DNA of 64,000 nucleotides, from the NCBI GenBank assembly GCA_015146655.1, contig VKHL01000012.1, positions 124,001 through 188,000 of the forward strand, in the 5' to 3' direction. The translations under genes and the position numbers were made by a program. Under the pieces are notes generated by a model, which was given only the letters and a program-made list of their open reading frames with translations, did not search any database and was not told the origin of the DNA. Of the stretch, positions 19,834-31,332 are shown in pieces (within the stretch, counting starts at the first letter, position 1; each line of letters opens with the position of its first letter). This DNA is from Ochromonas danica. Its lineage: Eukaryota; Sar; Chrysophyceae; Chromulinales; Chromulinaceae.

Positions 19834-20079
19834 TGAATCCAATGCATTGGATTATAGAAATAGGTGGTAGACATTATTAGTCAAAACAACACCAAATGGA
19901 TAGTTAATGTAAATCTCAATGCTGAACAGAATATTGGAAGGATTGCAACAAAACCATAACAAAGATGGTAGTGGACAACGTAATCCACTACAGGACCTTC
20001 AATGCATCACACACAACCAGACATACCACAATATCTCTAAGAACCACATCAACTTATGAGGCATTATCGTTGGAATGCG

Positions 20080-20844
20080 TCATTCGATGATGGTCACGAG
20101 AGATGATTGAGAGCCTTGCCGGTACTGCATAATCTTGACCATGTTCTGTATCTTATAACCCGTTCTTCTATAAATTAGCTCACACATGGCCATGTAGAAA
20201 ACTTCAGGATCATGTTGGCCAGTGATTTGGAAAGGCTTGGTCACAGCTCTGGCAAAAGATGTCATGCCCAACTGTGTCAGATCCTGTCGATACTGCTCTT
20301 TCATCAATGTCTGCTCATAGGCGAGTAAGATGACAACATCTTCATCACATTGAGGCTTCTCTGCTTCAATGTACTCATCCCAATGCTGAAGAAGCAAAAC
20401 CACAATGTTCAAGATCAGCAGACGATCTTCTTTCCCAAGATTGGGAATTACAGGGACATAGTCCGAGAAGATCAGTTTGACGTCATCAAGACGGAAGACA
20501 ACCGCGAAGGGTAGCCAACTGGGCATGTCAATGGAGAGCAACTCCATCAAGCAGTAGAGTTTCTTCTTCCAGACGACTTGCAAGTACTCGACAAATCCCG
20601 TTTTAACGTACTGGGTTAGCTCTTGGAGTAGTCGGAAGTAGACCACCTTCAAAGAAGCGAGTTCCAACTTATGCCGATGTGAAAAAGCAGCACGTAGAGC
20701 GTGGTACATCTCAGCAGCAGCGGTTTGCTTGCTTTCAGATGGAAGTCTCTCTACTTTGGGGACAACAGCCATTTCCCCTGGCTCTAGAGAAGGCTCAAGA
20801 TGGGATGGCTCATGAGAAGATAGATGACAGGGAAAGCTCGTCAT
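20080..20844 (-). CDS. unknown conserved-looking protein
   Basis: I do not recognise this 254-aa protein. The start used is the ATG at 20844. After a Ser/Pro/Glu-rich N-terminus (40 residues) it is mostly predicted helix with hydrophobic, aromatic-rich segments (YLQVVWKKKLYCLMELL, LLILNIVVLLLQHW) but no obvious membrane span. The composition looks like a folded helical domain. A good donor at about 21030 (CTCAG|GTAAGAC) suggests a 5' exon or a 5' UTR intron upstream, but no frame joining it to the coding part was found. It sits tail-to-tail with the oxygenase. Confidence 0.65.
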   Translation of the reverse strand: MTSFPCHLSSHEPSHLEPSLEPGEMAVVPKVERLPSESKQTAAAEMYHALRAAFSHRHKLELASLKVVYFRLLQELTQYVKTGFVEYLQVVWKKKLYCLMELLSIDMPSWLPFAVVFRLDDVKLIFSDYVPVIPNLGKEDRLLILNIVVLLLQHWDEYIEAEKPQCDEDVVILLAYEQTLMKEQYRQDLTQLGMTSFARAVTKPFQITGQHDPEVFYMAMCELIYRRTGYKIQNMVKIMQYRQGSQSSLVTIIE

Positions 20845-21467
20845 AATAGTTCTTGGGAAGGAATTTGCAACAAATTGTTAGGAATCTCAAATCACTGTCC
20901 AATAGACACACAGAACACAAAGACAGTGAGAACAATAAACAATAGAATTTTATCAAATTTCTTCCTTAACACGAGTTATCTCTTAGGAATGAATCATGAA
21001 GGGAGAAAGGAGAGAAGTTCAGTCTTACCTGAGCACAAGATGATGGAAGAAGATTGATTCGAAGCAGCTTCTCTTCACTTTCTTTGAGCACTTGCATGCA
21101 ATGCACAGCTGGGCTTGTTTGGAATTTGCTGACAGACAGACAGCGGGACAGTGACAGTGACAGGGCACAGTGTGTGTGCACTGCCTGCTGACTGTGTTTC
21201 GCAGTGTTCCCACGAAGTGTCCACTTGAAGTTGCGCAGGGAAGAACTTGAAGTCTGGCGGCTGGGCTGGGCAGTGGAGGGGAGTGACCAGTTGGATTCCA
21301 TGGAATAGCCGCTTGTGTAAAGGTTCAGGAGATTCGATGAGATTCGGCAAAAGGGCTGAATGAGCTATATGAAGTTTGAAGAGATGTTGGAAATAAACGA
21401 TGTTCTATTAGAAGTATTGATCGATATTTTAAGTTAAAGGTTCTTCACATAACAAAAACTAACTGAT
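20845..21467. other. promoter / 5' UTR region with likely UTR intron
   Basis: This 623-bp gap lies upstream of the unknown gene and downstream of eIF3c. A plausible minus-strand donor near 21030 and acceptors near 20885-20900 hint at an intron in the 5' leader of the unknown gene. No other feature is seen. Confidence 0.35.
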
Positions 21468-24400
21468 CTAAGCAGTGTTGGAAGCATTGTTATGAGGCCT
21501 TCGATTGCCACCATTGTTACCTTCCCTGCGATACTTCCCACCATCGCGGTTCTGATTATTTCCTCCATTTCCATCCTTGTTACCATTATTATTGCCTCCT
21601 TGATTGTTCCAAGCATTTCTTTGACCACCACCGCGTGAGTTGCCTTTATTAGAATTGCGAGTGTTATTCCGAGCAATAATTGGTCGCTGAGAATTCTTAA
21701 CACCGTAGTTACGATTTCTTCGTTCTTGGTTTCCTTGGCCATAGCCACCCTTGCGAGCATCACCACCACGACCAGCATTCCAATCATCCTTGTATCCGTA
21801 GACATCAACCATGGAGTCGATGATTCTCTCATTGCTCTCCAACATTTGCGATACCTTCTCAATAACACTCAAAGCTTGGTGTTGGAGTTTGCTTGGTTCG
21901 ATGCGGTACATGACCAAGATATTTGACTCAGGCTCCCAAGCCGCAGAGATATCTTTGTTGAAAATCATACGGCAAATAACTTTCTTCACTTGCACCTGTT
22001 CCAAGCCAAACATCTCGCAAATGTGGGCGAGGCTAATGGAATCGTAGTAATCAGCATTGACCAACAAGTAGCAACGAATAGCTTCCTCCTGGATGCGAGT
22101 CATCAACAACTGCTTCACCAGATGTCCGCCTTCGCCAGGGAGCAAGTTCCACACATCCATTTTGGCAAGGAAGTTGTAGCCACGCTTCCAATCTCCTTCA
22201 AGAATGGACTTTGTAGCAGCCATAACATGTTCGCGTGTAGTTTCAGGAGGACCAGCAAAAACTTGGTTGTTGTAAGTCTCCAAATAACGACGAAGTTGCT
22301 TGGAGATAACATGAGTGCCGCCCGCTGATGGGTCGTGGACAGCCTTAGCCAATAAAGGAAGCTCAAGAATCATTGCAGACACCAAATGGCAGCACTCCAA
22401 CAAATCAGGATTGACGTGCATGTGGTAAGGCATCTGTCTACGCTTCTCCAGACGCTCCTGCTCCAAGTCACGATCTTGAGATCGAATAGAGCCTTGCGCC
22501 AAAAACTCCTTGGCACGGCTTCCAACGATGCCAGATAAGCACTCATGAGCTTGCTTAAACATGCCCAAACGGAAGGCACACAAGCCAATGGTAACGATTG
22601 TGCGATTGTATAGGATTTGAGTGCGCACATCGGTGCGATCGATGAAATCTTGAATGCGAGACACCAACAACAAATCACGAGCACGATAATAACGATCATG
22701 CAAAGCGTGATGGAAGACTGAGCACAACAATGCGCGAGTCTTATTGCGCTCATCTCCGTGAACAAAGATGTAAGAGCACAAGTCCTCGAGCTTCTTGGAA
22801 AGGTCCCAGGCTGGTGCAGCAATTGAAGGATTGCCAAGCCAAGAAGCAGGGTTGCTAACCTTGATATCTCTATCCTTGATACTGGCTGCAGTCTTTCCAC
22901 GGCATGCAGGATGGAGATCGGCATGGTTGCCATATTTCTTGGTGAAGACATGAGCTCTGCGCACAGCCTGGGCATGAATCTCATGTTTGTAGTACAGACT
23001 CTCAACAACAAGTAAGGCCACATTAGCAGCACTCTTGGCGTCATCAACGCGCTGATAGTATCCAAGAGTCAAATCAGCAAGCTCAATCAAAAACTCCTCA
23101 TCAGCTAAGCGCTCGACATACTCCTTTGTGTGGGGGTTAATATGCTGGACACTCTTGGTATACTCCTCCTGCAAACGTAACAAGAAAGTTGAAACACTGC
23201 CAGGGGCCTGAATGCGCTTGCCATCATCAACGACTGGAGCAGATGCCGCAACGTCATTCTTCTTGATAAGACCACCAGTGACAGGATCGACCAACTCTTC
23301 AACATCAAGAGGCACCAGATAAAGAGACTTGTCATTTTCCAACAATTGCATCACTCGCAACAAAGAGCGATAGCATGTGAGCCACTGGTGATGATCCATA
23401 AAATCATCAATACCACGCTGAGAGTCGAACATAGCAGAAATCAAGTGCATCTGCACAGGAATTTCCTTACGAGCTCCGTGTAAACGAGCCGCTTTGGTTA
23501 ACACCTCCAAATGACGCAATACATCCTTGGCGTCAGTTCCTTTGCGGCCACGAGCGCTGACAAGATCACGCACTTTCTTATCCAGTTCCTCTTCCGTCAT
23601 CTTATCCTCCACGCGCACTTGCTGTTTGCGAATAGTAGCGGCATCAATAAAGCGCTTCTCCTTCTTGATCTGAGGAGCGACCTTCTTTGCCTCTTTCTTG
23701 GCATCCTTGGTATTGACAGCAGCGGTATCAGCGGCTTTCTTGAGCCAGCGAGCACGGCCCTTCAGCTCTTGGCGCTCGTCCTCGGAAGAGGAAGAATCTT
23801 CACTTTCATCGTCACCAAAGAGGGAATCATCAGATTCGCTATCAGATGCAGCGGCAGCAGCCTATACATTAACACAATGATTAGTACTCAAACAGGACAT
23901 CCAAAAGCAAGCTAATTGTCATAGTCAATAAAACACATACTATAATAACCAGTCATAGAGAGAGAATCAGTTCGCTCAGATAGGACATCCAGAGGATGCA
24001 TCTAACGGTTTGTCTCATAATGCCTTGCGGCTTTCGGAAACGAGGAATTTGTTGGAAGTCATAGCGATTCCTCTCTCTCCATGAATACAAGCACACAAGA
24101 AAGGCTTATGCTCACCTTCTTCTCAACCTTCTTTACAGGAGCCTTGGCCTTCGGGGCAGAAGAGCTAGAAGATGATGAGCCATCGCCGTCACTATCACTA
24201 TCGCTATCACTGTCTGAATCATCTGAATCAGAGTCAGAATCAGAGTCGCTATCAGGCTTCTCAGCTTCGGCATATTTGTCAGGGTTGGCACGTAAGTCAG
24301 CAATCTGCTCCTTGTACCCATCATTGTGCTTCTTGACCTGAAGCTTCATTTGGTTCAAAGCACGAGTGACAACAGGCTTCATTCTCTTCAAGGCATCCTT

Positions 24401-24873
24401 GTCCTTCAGAGCAGCTTGTACACCATCTTCTACCTCAGCCAACATCTTGATATAGAAGTTAGGCACACCCGAGGCAGCAACAAGATTTTTATTCTTCTCA
24501 AGCATCTTGTTCACATTAGCAAACTCATCTTGAACCTGAGGCCAATCACCATTTCTGCGAGCATTGCGGATGCGAGTGACACCATCCTGTAATCCTTCCC
24601 AAGCCTTGTCTTTCTGGGACTTGACCACTCTCACTTCATCCTCAGATTCTATTAGAAAGAACAAAATGAAATAGGAGTGAGTTATGGGGTTGGAAAAGGA
24701 AATTATGGATAATGCAGGGAGATGCACGCACCAGAGTCAGAGTCATCGAAAGCAGCAGCAAACTTTCGTTCTGTCGCCTTCAGAATTTGTGGTTGTTGTT
24801 CATCTTCACTTGCCTCACTGGCAGATGAACGTTCATCTTCACTAGAGCTGGCAGCAGCCCAAAATCTTGACAT
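21468..24873 (-). CDS. translation initiation factor eIF3 subunit c
   Basis: Seen: three exons, 24873-24732, 24648-24116 and 23861-21468, with consistent phases and introns of 83 and 254 nt, giving about 1022 aa. The start is MSRFWAAASSSEDE, matching the MSRFF/W-type start of eIF3c/NIP1. The N-terminal third is acidic (Ser-Asp runs) with the eIF3c_N domain. The middle is helical and the PCI/winged-helix part lies near CYLLVNADYYDSISLAHICE. The C-terminal tail is Gly/Asn/Arg-rich (RGG-like). Family knowledge: eIF3c is a core scaffold of eIF3 that contacts eIF1 and eIF5 in the 43S pre-initiation complex. The partner eIF5 gene is also in this window. The acidic repeats are encoded by TC-rich low-complexity DNA. 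Confidence 0.95.
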
Positions 24874-25291
24874 GGTTGTTCCAAAAGGAGGGAACTCGAT
24901 GAGGATTGGAGCTCAAGAGTCTGTCTGTCGCAACCAGACACCACAAATGCCACTCAATCCAGAGAAACGCGTTCTTGTAAAAACTGGCTTTTCGTTCTCT
25001 TTGCAGTTTAAATTAGCACAAGGATCCTATCATAAGTTTCCAATCTTCATCACTTACTGGTAATTAATTTGGATGATTGAATAAGAAAATAGACGAGAGT
25101 CAGTCACAATTCTAAGCTGTAGTGCTAACAGAGTTCACAAACAATCCTAAACCCAGTGAATATCAAAAACGCGTTTCTCTTTCTCTTCGGACAGCCACTC
25201 GTTTTTGAGTAATACCAACAGAGGACTGACGGGTAGGTTGTTTGATTATCTCTTTCCTCAGTTATAACCTGTCCACAGTCAGATTGAATAC
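24874..25291. other. divergent promoter region
   Basis: These 418 bp separate the divergent eIF3c and ZIP copy 2 genes, so both promoters must lie here. No repeat or other gene was recognised. Confidence 0.4.
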
Positions 25292-26368
25292 ATGGTTGAT
25301 GCTCTAGGCCTCAAGATTGGGGCCATCTTTCTATTTTTTGCTGTGTCTCTATCCGGGGCTTTCAGCACAATTTATGCTCCACCCTGGGTGCTGGAGGGTG
25401 CGACTCTGCCCGTTCTCTGCGCACTTGCGGCAGGGATTATGATGGGTGTAGCCATGGCTCATCTAATCCCTGAGGGAGACGATCTTTTGAGTGACGCTAT
25501 ACCTCAATACCGCCTCTGCTTCGCTCTGGTGGGTTTGGGCGTCACCGCTGTGTTGGGTATTGAACAAATCACCATCGCACTCATCGCGAAGGGTCACAAC
25601 AAGAAGAAACGCAATCAGCATATGAGTCACGACAGCCGAATATCCCGAGAGCCTCCTTCTTTCCTTCTTAACCAAGATGATGAAGATGCTGACTTGAAGC
25701 AGCCCATCTTCTTCAAGGAGGAAGCTGATCTGCTCCATGGAGATGAGCACCATGGTCATGGCATGAACAGTTCTGATAGAAGTAGTCACGATCATCATAT
25801 GCAGCGTGCAGACCGACAAAGTCGAAACAGTGTAGCCAGTCACTGTCATGGAGCGGAGATGTTGGCTGATCTCAGCCAGGCTCATTCGCTCAAAGATTTT
25901 GTGTCTTTGTATGCTTTAGAGCTCTCTGTTAGTGTTCACTCGATTATCCTCGGAGTCGATTACGGTCTCGAGCGCAAGAGTTCGACCCTCATCGCACTCA
26001 CGATTGCTCTGGCCTTCCATCAATGCATTGAGGGCATTGCTTTGGGTGCTGCGGTGGCCAACCTCCGCTCCATGCTGAGTGAGAAGAAAGTTATAACATT
26101 TATGGTGTTTTTTGCGTCTACTATCTCGATGGGTGTAATCATTGGTATTATTTCATCCTTCCAAGGTGAGTCATCAGCAACGAAGACTGTTCAAGGAGTG
26201 TTCTCGGGTCTTGCTGCCGGCTCACTTCTGTATGTTAGCCTCGCTGAGCAAGTCAGTTCTTATTTTAATCGCCCTGATCTTGAAGATCAGTTGGGAACGA
26301 AGGTGATGATGGTGTTGGCCTTTTTGTCGGGTTTTGGAGCGATGGCTGCACTAGCTGCTTGGGAGTGA
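25292..26368 (+). CDS. ZIP-family metal transporter (copy 2)
   Basis: Seen: an intronless frame of 358 codons. TM1 (LKIGAIFLFFAVSLSG) is nearly identical to that of copy 1. TM2 gives MGVAMAHLIPEGDDLL, TM4 SVSVHSIILGVDYG and TM5 FHQCIEGIALGAAV, all ZIP metal-site motifs. The TM3-TM4 loop is His-rich (HHGHGMNSS, SHDHH) rather than Cys-rich as in copy 1. The C-terminal core (VQGVFSGLAAGSLLYV, GFGAMAALAAWE) matches copy 1 closely. This suggests a duplication in which the loop and the intron diverged. Family knowledge: ZIPs import divalent metals to the cytosol. The different loop ligands hint at different metals or affinities; this is inference. Confidence 0.93.
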   Translation: MVDALGLKIGAIFLFFAVSLSGAFSTIYAPPWVLEGATLPVLCALAAGIMMGVAMAHLIPEGDDLLSDAIPQYRLCFALVGLGVTAVLGIEQITIALIAKGHNKKKRNQHMSHDSRISREPPSFLLNQDDEDADLKQPIFFKEEADLLHGDEHHGHGMNSSDRSSHDHHMQRADRQSRNSVASHCHGAEMLADLSQAHSLKDFVSLYALELSVSVHSIILGVDYGLERKSSTLIALTIALAFHQCIEGIALGAAVANLRSMLSEKKVITFMVFFASTISMGVIIGIISSFQGESSATKTVQGVFSGLAAGSLLYVSLAEQVSSYFNRPDLEDQLGTKVMMVLAFLSGFGAMAALAAWE

Positions 26369-26875
26369 GATGGAATGGATTATTTAGTACAGGTAGTTCT
26401 ATAGGTAGTCTTCTACGGTATAGATCATTTTCTAGCAATACAAACAGCTAAGAGGATAATAGTCTAGGCAATATGTTGAACAGAAAAAGAGTGTTCCCGT
26501 TTTGTCTTTTTTTTTCAGACAAACCGCTTCAACTTCCCCGAAAGGACAAATTTGTCTTATCTTCTCAGACATCTTTCAAAAAAAGGACAAACAAACACCC
26601 GGCACTCTAATCTTTCATCGAAAGAAGGTCAACTCGTCTGGTCTGAAAGGGACTTTTGACCACTCTGGCACTGCGCGATCGAGGAGGAGTTTGCGCGCTT
26701 TCTCACCCTCGCTGTGTGTGACCCGCTCTGCTGACTAAACTGTGTGCTCTCTGTTGTTCTCTCTGCTCTCTTCTGTTTGGGTTGTGCAGTTGAACTTGGA
26801 GCAATCACAAAGAAATCAATTCATCTGCTCCTTGTCCATCACAAATCCACTCTATTTTTACTCGTTTAGAAAATC
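26369..26875. other. intergenic region
   Basis: This 507-bp gap lies between two same-strand genes. It has a T9 tract near 26510 and repeated GGACAAA words (26540-26595). A short frame crosses it without domain features. No gene is supported. Confidence 0.4.
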
Positions 26876-27136
26876 ATGTTGGCTATTAGATTTCGTGCTT
26901 TTGCTCTTTCCACCATGGCTGTGAGAGAAATTCGTGCCCAACCTGCTGTGCTTCCCTCCTTGATGCGCTTCAAGCATTCCAAATCTAGCGACAAAGAAAA
27001 AGCGGAAGAAGATCACAAGAAGGAAGCAAAGGATAAAGAAGGTGCTAAAGGAGCAAAGAAGGATGACAAGAAAGAAAAGGAGGCACCTAAGGACGCCAAA
27101 GCTACTAAGAAGGACAAAGACGGCAAGAGGAGATAA
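26876..27136 (+). CDS. small Lys-rich protein with mitochondrial-type presequence
   Basis: Seen: 86 codons from ATG 26876. The first 33 residues (MLAIRFRAFALSTMAVREIR onward) are Arg/Ala/Ser-rich with no acids until E19, an amphipathic mitochondrial-type presequence. The remaining 53 residues are almost entirely Lys, Asp, Glu and Ala, a charged helix or disordered tail (KKDDKKEKEAPKDAKATKKD). I do not recognise a family. It could be a small mitochondrial DNA-binding or respiratory accessory protein, but nothing shows this. The alternating charge and codon use look like real coding sequence rather than chance. Confidence 0.6.
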   Translation: MLAIRFRAFALSTMAVREIRAQPAVLPSLMRFKHSKSSDKEKAEEDHKKEAKDKEGAKGAKKDDKKEKEAPKDAKATKKDKDGKRR

Positions 27137-27332
27137 AGTCCTTTCTCCGTGTACCACCCCTTTATGCACAACTCTGTAAATCAATCACTGTTTTCTCTTT
27201 TACCTTGAGTGATTATTTTTCTTGTTGGGTGGGAACACAAACATTGCGACGTACCAAAATTATATTCATAGAAATTACTAGTACATTTCAATCCACTCTC
27301 ATGATCTAGCTTATCACATGTATTCTAGACAA

Positions 27333-28601
27333 TCAACTGGACGAAGAGGGGACGTCAAAGAAAGAGGAAAAGGCAGCCTTGAGATCGTCAATCAAATCAT
27401 CAATATCTTCAATTCCAATGCTTAAGCGTACCAAATCTTCAGGGAAAGCTCTCGACTGTCTGACTTCTTCAGGTATAGAAGCATGCGACATCTTGCCTGG
27501 GATAGAGATCAGCGAAGATACTGAGCCAAAGCTCACTGTGATCTTAAACAACTTGGTCACCGTCACAACGTGTTCTGAGAGGGGCGTGTTCCCAGTGAGA
27601 AAGCACACAACAGATCCCGGACCAGAAGCCTGGCTAAAATGTAAGTCTCGATCCAAGTGGGAGGCAAGGGAAGCATGGAAAACTGTCGTAACTAGTGGGT
27701 GACTCTCTAACCAACTGGCAATACGAATTGCATTTCGCTGCTGCTCTTTCACACGCAATGCCATTGTCTTCAATCCTTTCAGAACATTCCAACAGTCAAA
27801 AGGAGCTAAAGCAGTTCCTTCAGCATTCTGATAGAAGTACACAGTCTCGGCCAAGGATTTCTCTCCCACTGCAACACCTGGCTTCGTAGTGACCACTCCA
27901 GCCATTGTATCTGAGTGACCAGCAATAAACTTGGTTGCCGAGTGGATGACAATGTCAGCGCCGAGTTGTAAAGGCCGGCACAGGACAGGACTCATCATGG
28001 TATTGTCAATGGCAAGCAGAGTGCCAAGAGTATGCCGAGCCTGTTCTTGGCAAACCTTCGCAAGTCCACGAATATCACATACTCGTTGAATAGGATTCGT
28101 AGGAGATTCGATCATGACAAGGCGGGTGTGTTCGTTGATAGCAGAGCGGAGATTGTCTACACCTTCAGTCCCAGACAGGTTGACATAGCGCACCACAATA
28201 CCATGGCCAGTCGCTACTTTGGACATCAGCCGATACGTCCCTCCATAGCTATCATCATTGACAATCACCTCATCACCAGCTTTAGCCAATCGAGTGACAG
28301 CAGAAAGTGCTGCCATGCCTGTAGAGAAGCAGAAGCTCTGTGCTCCTTCTACACCTTCTAGAATCGCTAACTCCTTCTGTAGTGCAGTACGTGTAGGATT
28401 ACCAGACCGTGTGTAATCATATTCTCCGAAGTCAGTGGCACCAGGTTGGGCGAAGGTGGCAGTTTGGTAGATAGGCATGGAAGTGGCACCGTGGGGATCA
28501 TTCTCACAAGGATTATACGCTGCCAAGAGAGTTTCCATCTTCATCCCGTCGTGAACAAAGCCCTTGATTTGATTAGTACCATCATGAGCAAATTCACTCA
28601 T
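27333..28601 (-). CDS. metC: cystathionine beta-lyase
   Basis: Seen: an intronless frame of 422 codons with ATG at 28601. It shows the Cys/Met PLP-enzyme fold: YDYTRSGNPTR (phosphate contact), SFCFSTGMAALSAV, ESPTNPIQRVCDI and the Schiff-base lysine K224 in SATKFIAGHSD. The segments QNAEGTALAPFDCWNVLKG and SFGSVSSLISIPGKMSHASI match plant cystathionine beta-lyase more closely than gamma-synthase. Reaction: cystathionine to homocysteine, pyruvate and ammonia in methionine synthesis. The plant enzyme is plastidic, but here only about 20 residues precede the fold, so no transit peptide is visible in this model and the copy may be cytosolic. Confidence 0.92.
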   Translation of the reverse strand: MSEFAHDGTNQIKGFVHDGMKMETLLAAYNPCENDPHGATSMPIYQTATFAQPGATDFGEYDYTRSGNPTRTALQKELAILEGVEGAQSFCFSTGMAALSAVTRLAKAGDEVIVNDDSYGGTYRLMSKVATGHGIVVRYVNLSGTEGVDNLRSAINEHTRLVMIESPTNPIQRVCDIRGLAKVCQEQARHTLGTLLAIDNTMMSPVLCRPLQLGADIVIHSATKFIAGHSDTMAGVVTTKPGVAVGEKSLAETVYFYQNAEGTALAPFDCWNVLKGLKTMALRVKEQQRNAIRIASWLESHPLVTTVFHASLASHLDRDLHFSQASGPGSVVCFLTGNTPLSEHVVTVTKLFKITVSFGSVSSLISIPGKMSHASIPEEVRQSRAFPEDLVRLSIGIEDIDDLIDDLKAAFSSFFDVPSSSS

Positions 28602-29133
28602 GCTTTTTCTTCAATGGTATATCTGTTAGATGGAGCCAAGGAGTAGACTTCACAGGGGAACTGATTTGCATTCTTCCGGTCTTCTCCTCCCATCCAATTG
28701 TAGTATTGCGTGGGAATGACTTTCCCTCCCACCAACAGCTAACAATCCACGTGTCGTCCTTGTGCTCGCAGTGTATACAGAAATACTTCTTTCCATATCT
28801 AGTATAATCTCTCGTTGCTCATTATGGTTATGATGGTAAGCGTTCGTGGGTAGGTCCCATATCACTCACCGAATTCGATATGGACATGATCAATTTTTCC
28901 CATCATTATAGAGGTAAAATCCTAACTATATTAATATACACTATTTGAATGTACTGTAGATTAATTCCAATCTTAGAGATATCCACTCTTTACAATCATA
29001 GACACACCCCACCTCCCTAATGACAAAATATCGACTTTCATAAAACTCTTCTTTCTTCCCCTTCCGCTGCACTGGAGCGAAGAACTCAGCCACACCCCCA
29101 AACAAGTGAGTGAGAAGGAAAGCAAGTGGAACG
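28602..29133. other. divergent promoter region
   Basis: These 532 bp separate the divergent lyase and acyl carrier protein genes. Beyond an AT-rich stretch at 28910-28960, no structure was recognised. Confidence 0.4.
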
Positions 29134-29707
29134 ATGTCTCGCCGTCTCGTCAACGTGGTTCAGCAGGTCTATAGATTGACAAATGCTGTCAAGCCTTCTT
29201 TAGTTCGCCCCCCTGTTGCTGCTTTCCAAGTCAACACTCACTATATGGTGAGATCCTTCGCTAGTCATGCGAATGAGCATCACGACCACCACAAGACTGA
29301 GGTAAAGAGAATTTCTTTTTCCTTCTTTTAATTTTTACCTTTGCTAATCTATAAGGTCATGGTTGATTGATTCAGACTTTTCTTGATACAAAGGAAGTGA
29401 CCGAGAGAATCTTGGAGGTCATTAAGAACTTCGAAAAGGTGAAATTCTTCTCTCTGTTTGTATGAGAAATAATTCACTCACTGTGTTATTCTCTTGTTCA
29501 CTATGATTCAATCAGGTGGATGCTACAAAGGTGGGCCCTAACGCCAGGTTCAAGGAGGACCTGGACTTGGACTCTCTGGATGCCGTGGAGGTGGTCATGG
29601 CCATTGAAGACGAGTTCTCCATTGAGATCCCTGATGCTGAGGCTGACAAGATCCTTTCTATTCCTGATGCCATTGCATTTATCACTTCTCATCCTATGGC
29701 TAAGTAA
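29134..29707 (+). CDS. mitochondrial acyl carrier protein (complex I NDUFAB1-type)
   Basis: Seen: exons 29134-29301, 29376-29438 and 29516-29707, all phase 0, giving 140 aa. An Arg-rich presequence of about 50 residues (MSRRLVNVVQQVYRL onward, ending near a VRSFASHA site) is followed by a His-rich linker. The ACP domain has the phosphopantetheine serine S97 in DLDLDSLDAVEVVMAIEDEF. Family knowledge: mitochondrial ACP carries acyl chains for lipoate synthesis and is a structural subunit of respiratory complex I and a partner of LYR-motif proteins. Exon 3 begins inside the first helix region just before the DSL motif. Confidence 0.95.
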
Positions 29708-30084
29708 GCTAAGCTAAGCTGCTACTGTAGATGTAGATGTTAGGTGACGGCTTTGATCCCTGGGAGGTCAGAACAAAAATTAATAACTGCTGTGTTTCGT
29801 CCTACTGCCTTTTCCCTTTCTTGCTTCGCACACATCAACTAAATGCTATTCACTGCCGGATATCGAAGGTCAGACAGACTCAGTGCTGTGACTTAATACT
29901 CTTATCTTAAGTCGAAATACTGAAGAACGATTCAATAGACTAAGCACAGCTTAATGATCATGTGCGTACTGGACAATGCAGGCAAAGCTAGGCGGAAACA
30001 CAAGCTAAATGAGTCGTGAAGGAGTCAGAGTATATGTCTTCGTTGACATCATAATCCTCTCCTCACTCTCATAGGGTCTGTGGT
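29708..30084. other. convergent intergenic region
   Basis: These 377 bp separate the convergent ACP and propeller genes. They are 3' UTR sequence, and nothing else was recognised. Confidence 0.45.
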
Positions 30085-31332
30085 TTAATGATAGACGGCA
30101 ACGGAGCCGTAGCTCTGGGTGAGGTAGGCAGAGTATCCAACACCGTCAGCGAAAGTGAGATCCATAGCATAGCCAGGAAGAGTGGAAAGAGTCCATGTAG
30201 CTCCGCCGTCAGTGCTGTGGTAGTAGTAGCCAGTCAACTGACTGCGAGAAGTTTGTCCACCACCAGAAACCCAGAACTCAGTGTTGGACAAGGCCTTGGC
30301 GGCGATCAAAGAAATACCCGCGGGAGAAGTGAACACTTGAGACCAATTGACACCATCAGAAGTGGTGACAATGAAGGCAGCATCGTCGTTCTCGCCCACT
30401 GCCACACAGTGAGTCTCATCAGCACAGGAGATACCATTCAGATAGAAGCTGCCCTTGGAGTCGAACACTTGAGTCCAGGTCTTTCCGCCATCAGTAGTGC
30501 GAGCAATAGCGCCAGAGTAACCAGTGCTATCGCCAGAGCGAAGGTTCTTGGCGCGAAGAGGCTGCTTGTAAGCGGCGGTCTGTCTCTTGCCATCATGATG
30601 GATAGCCAACTTAGAAGAGAGGCGCTTCTGAAGGGTAGAAGCTTCAGAAGTGACAGAGTCAAGAGGCCAGGTGCCAGCAGAGACATACCAAGTGCTCTCA
30701 GAGGGCAAGGCAGCATAGCGAGCAGGGTAGAGGGTACTGTCCAAGCCAGTGTCGTACAAGGCCCAAGTTGCTCCAGCATCAGCAGAAACCACCAAACCAT
30801 TAGCCTTGTCGCGACCAGAAGAAAATTCACCTATTATGATAGAGCATGTTTACGTCAATAAACTAAAGGAAATACGTAATGTGAAGTGCTAGTAGACTAA
30901 CTCACCCGCTGCAGCAAGTCCCTGAGTGGAGAAGGGCTCGATATTCTGAGAGATAACGTGAATTCCTTCCACCTTCTTGAAGTTAGTGCTCTTAGGAGCA
31001 CCAACAAAAATACCACCTACGCCAGCAATACCAACCACGCTGCCATCCTTGCTCAGGGCAACATCCATGTTCATTGCTCCGACAGGACCGTAGAACTGGC
31101 CGGTGACTGCATAATCATCGCTATAGATGAAACCTTGTCCTAAAGAATTATCCAAGATAGCGCCATAGACTTCATTGCCAGTGGGTGCATAGACACCGCA
31201 CAAGGAGGTCACCTTGGCCAGAGAGCCAGCAGTCCACTGGGGACTCGCACCAGCTTTCATGCCAGTAGGCTCAGTCTCAGCATGGCTGAGGGCAACAAAA
31301 ATTACAGCGAAGACAAAAAGGAGCTTGAACAT
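30085..31332 (-). CDS. secreted Ycf48/BNR-type beta-propeller protein
   Basis: Seen: exons 31332-30906 and 30830-30085 joined in phase 1, giving 390 aa. A signal peptide (MFKLLFVFAVIFVALSHA) starts the protein. Repeated blades carry the Asp-box-like words SADAGATWALYD, TTDGGKTWTQVF, SDGVNWSQVF and STDGGATWTLS. This spacing is typical of the photosynthesis-system-II assembly/stability (Ycf48-like) and BNR propeller families. Family knowledge: Ycf48 helps assemble PSII, but many protists also secrete related propellers of unknown role. No thylakoid twin-arginine motif is seen after the signal peptide. The name is therefore a fold call rather than a functional one. Confidence 0.8.
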
